Of a stretch of DNA of 14,769 nucleotides, positions 13,763-14,769 are shown one piece after another (positions within the stretch are counted from its first letter, which is position 1; each line of letters begins with the position of its first letter). Both the position numbers and the translations under genes were made by a program. Origin of the DNA: an uncultured Bacteroides sp. (GTDB lineage: Bacteria; Bacteroidota; Bacteroidia; Bacteroidales; Bacteroidaceae); assembly GCA_905201685.1 (NCBI GenBank), contig CAJKOW010000043.1, positions 1 through 14,769 of the forward strand, written 5' to 3'. The notes below the pieces were generated by a model. That model ran no database searches, was not told where the DNA came from, and saw nothing but the letters and a program-made list of their open reading frames with translations.

Positions 13763-14545
13763 ATGATGAGATTGGTAGATTCACATTCACATTTGTTTTT
13801 GGAAGAGTTCTCGGAAGATTTGCCCGAAGTGATGGAACGTGCCCGTAAGGCAGGGGTGACTCATATCTTTATGCCCAACATTGACAGCACTACCATAGAG
13901 CCTCTGCTGAAGGTTTGTGCTTCTTACAAGGAGTTGTGTTATCCGATGATAGGATTGCATCCGACTTCGGTTCGAGAAAATTTTCGGCAGGAGTTGGAAG
14001 TGGTGCATCGTTATTTAAACGGTGAGGTACCGTTTGTCGCAGTAGGCGAGATTGGAATGGATCTATATTGGGACAAGACTTTCTTGAAGGAGCAGACCAT
14101 TGCATTTCGTCAGCAGGTGGAATGGGCTTTGGAGTATGGATTGCCGGTGGTAATTCATTGTCGCGAGGCTTTTGAGTATATATATAAGGTGTTGATAGAC
14201 TATAAAGACTCTTCGTTGACCGGCATTTTTCATAGTTTTACTGGAACCTTGGATGAGGCCGCTCGCATTCTTGATTTTCCTGGATTCTGTTTGGGTATTA
14301 ACGGTGTGGTTACTTTCAAAAAGTCGGCTTTACCGGCCGTGTTGGCTCAAGTTCCGCTTGATCGTATTGTGCTCGAAACCGATTCTCCTTACCTGACTCC
14401 GGTACCCAATCGGGGCAAGCGAAACGAAAGCGCTTACGTGAAAGATACGCTTGTGAAGGTGGCTGAAGTGTATGGTAGGACGATGGAAGAGGTCTCAGAA
14501 GCGACTTCTGAAAATGCATTAAAAGTGTTTGGAATGCTCAAATAA
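13763..14545 (+). CDS. tatD: TatD family metal-dependent hydrolase (DNase)
   Basis: 260 residues from ATG 13763, with a second ATG directly after it; the longer in-frame start at 13652 lies inside the previous gene. It is an amidohydrolase-fold TIM barrel with two metals. Ligands are visible: DSHSH (H8, H10), GEIGMD (E96), PVVIHCREA (H132), IFHSFTG (H157) and LETDSPYLTP (D207). TatD proteins degrade DNA 3'-5' and act in repair or DNA turnover; some family members are deacylases, so the exact substrate is inferred. Length is typical (~260). Confidence 0.95.
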   Translation: MMRLVDSHSHLFLEEFSEDLPEVMERARKAGVTHIFMPNIDSTTIEPLLKVCASYKELCYPMIGLHPTSVRENFRQELEVVHRYLNGEVPFVAVGEIGMDLYWDKTFLKEQTIAFRQQVEWALEYGLPVVIHCREAFEYIYKVLIDYKDSSLTGIFHSFTGTLDEAARILDFPGFCLGINGVVTFKKSALPAVLAQVPLDRIVLETDSPYLTPVPNRGKRNESAYVKDTLVKVAEVYGRTMEEVSEATSENALKVFGMLK

Positions 14546-14587
14546 TGTCCCAGAGATTTTAAAGTTTATTAATTTTGAGACATTATT
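14541..14587 (+). other. Inverted repeat spanning the tatD stop codon
   Basis: AATAATGTC (14541-14549) pairs perfectly with GACATTATT (14579-14587) around a 29-base AT-rich loop. The left arm contains the TAA stop. No T-run follows, so it is not a standard terminator; an RNA 3'-end structure is possible. The remainder of 14546-14707 shows no gene. Confidence 0.4.
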
Positions 14588-14673
14588 CAATATAAAACGG
14601 GGAGAATGCAACGGAAGAACAAAAAAAAGAATACATTTGTAGCTGAAAACGCGTGTAATTCGCATTTTTTTTG

Positions 14674-14680
14674 TAATTTG
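14674..14680 (+). promoter_or_regulatory. Possible -7 element for the tRNA gene
   Basis: TAATTTG resembles a one-base-shorter TAnnTTTG and ends 27 bases before the mature tRNA 5' end. No -33 TTG fits. Weak. Confidence 0.3.
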
Positions 14681-14707
14681 CAGCCGATTTTTAAGAGGCC
14701 ACGATTG

Positions 14708-14769
14708 GGAGAGATGCTCGAGTGGTTGAAGAGGCACGCCTGGAAAGCGTGTATACCCCTAAAGGGTAT
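14708..14769 (+). tRNA. tRNA-Ser(GGA), 3' part beyond the window
   Basis: The acceptor 5' strand GGAGAGA (14708-14714) is followed by a D-arm with GTGGTTGAAGAG. The anticodon stem CACGC (14735-14739) pairs with GCGTG (14747-14751), and the loop CTGGAAA carries anticodon GGA (14742-14744), reading UCC/UCU serine codons. The long variable arm that marks a class II serine tRNA follows as a hairpin, ATACCC paired with GGGTAT (14753-14769). The window stops there, so the T-arm and 3' acceptor strand cannot be checked. Confidence 0.93.

Noticed and set aside
14588..14707. Small RNA gene upstream of the tRNA
   Set aside because: AT-rich with homopolymer runs, no convincing promoter-hairpin-terminator arrangement.

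Overview
The window looks like a chromosomal segment from a gut Bacteroidales bacterium, most likely Bacteroides or a close relative. The evidence is several copies of the Bacteroidetes -7 promoter motif TAnnTTTG, AT-rich start regions without strong Shine-Dalgarno sites, NVEALA and TolB-like propeller families confined to this phylum, and a cmk-ispH-pfkA block of the Bacteroides type. I cannot name the species.

Layout. (1) Bases 1-3185 are AT-rich and accessory in character. They hold the start of a beta-propeller lipoprotein (minus strand), three tandem 23-bp palindromic repeats, a decayed chimeric ORF whose 3' end copies the end of the downstream helicase gene, and a plus-strand cassette of an NVEALA-type secreted peptide, an unrecognised exported protein and a TolB-like propeller lipoprotein. 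(2) Bases 3186-5087 encode an Upf1/Dna2-like superfamily 1 helicase (minus strand). (3) Bases 5164-8234 encode three steroid-type redox enzymes on the plus strand: a membrane 5-alpha-reductase homologue, an Old Yellow Enzyme family reductase and a short-chain dehydrogenase. The set closes with a strong bidirectional terminator. (4) Bases 8341-11003 hold housekeeping genes on the minus strand: pfkA, ispH and cmk. (5) Bases 11271-14545 hold plus-strand genes: a TonB-type energy transducer with its terminator, then a probable operon of a prenyl diphosphate synthase, an unrecognised helical protein and a TatD nuclease. (6) The window ends inside a tRNA-Ser(GGA) gene.

How the genes may work together. 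The strongest functional unit is the 5AR/OYE/SDR set. It matches the 5-beta-reductase, 5-alpha-reductase and 3-beta-hydroxysteroid dehydrogenase combination reported in gut Bacteroidales that convert 3-oxo bile acids into allo (flat, 5-alpha) products such as isoallolithocholic acid. Here the membership is read from protein motifs and gene order; substrates are inferred. The NVEALA cassette is a second, much less understood unit. It sits between two diverged direct copies of the helicase 3' end, which suggests insertion or rearrangement at that gene. ispH and the prenyl diphosphate synthase both belong to isoprenoid synthesis but are in separate transcription units.
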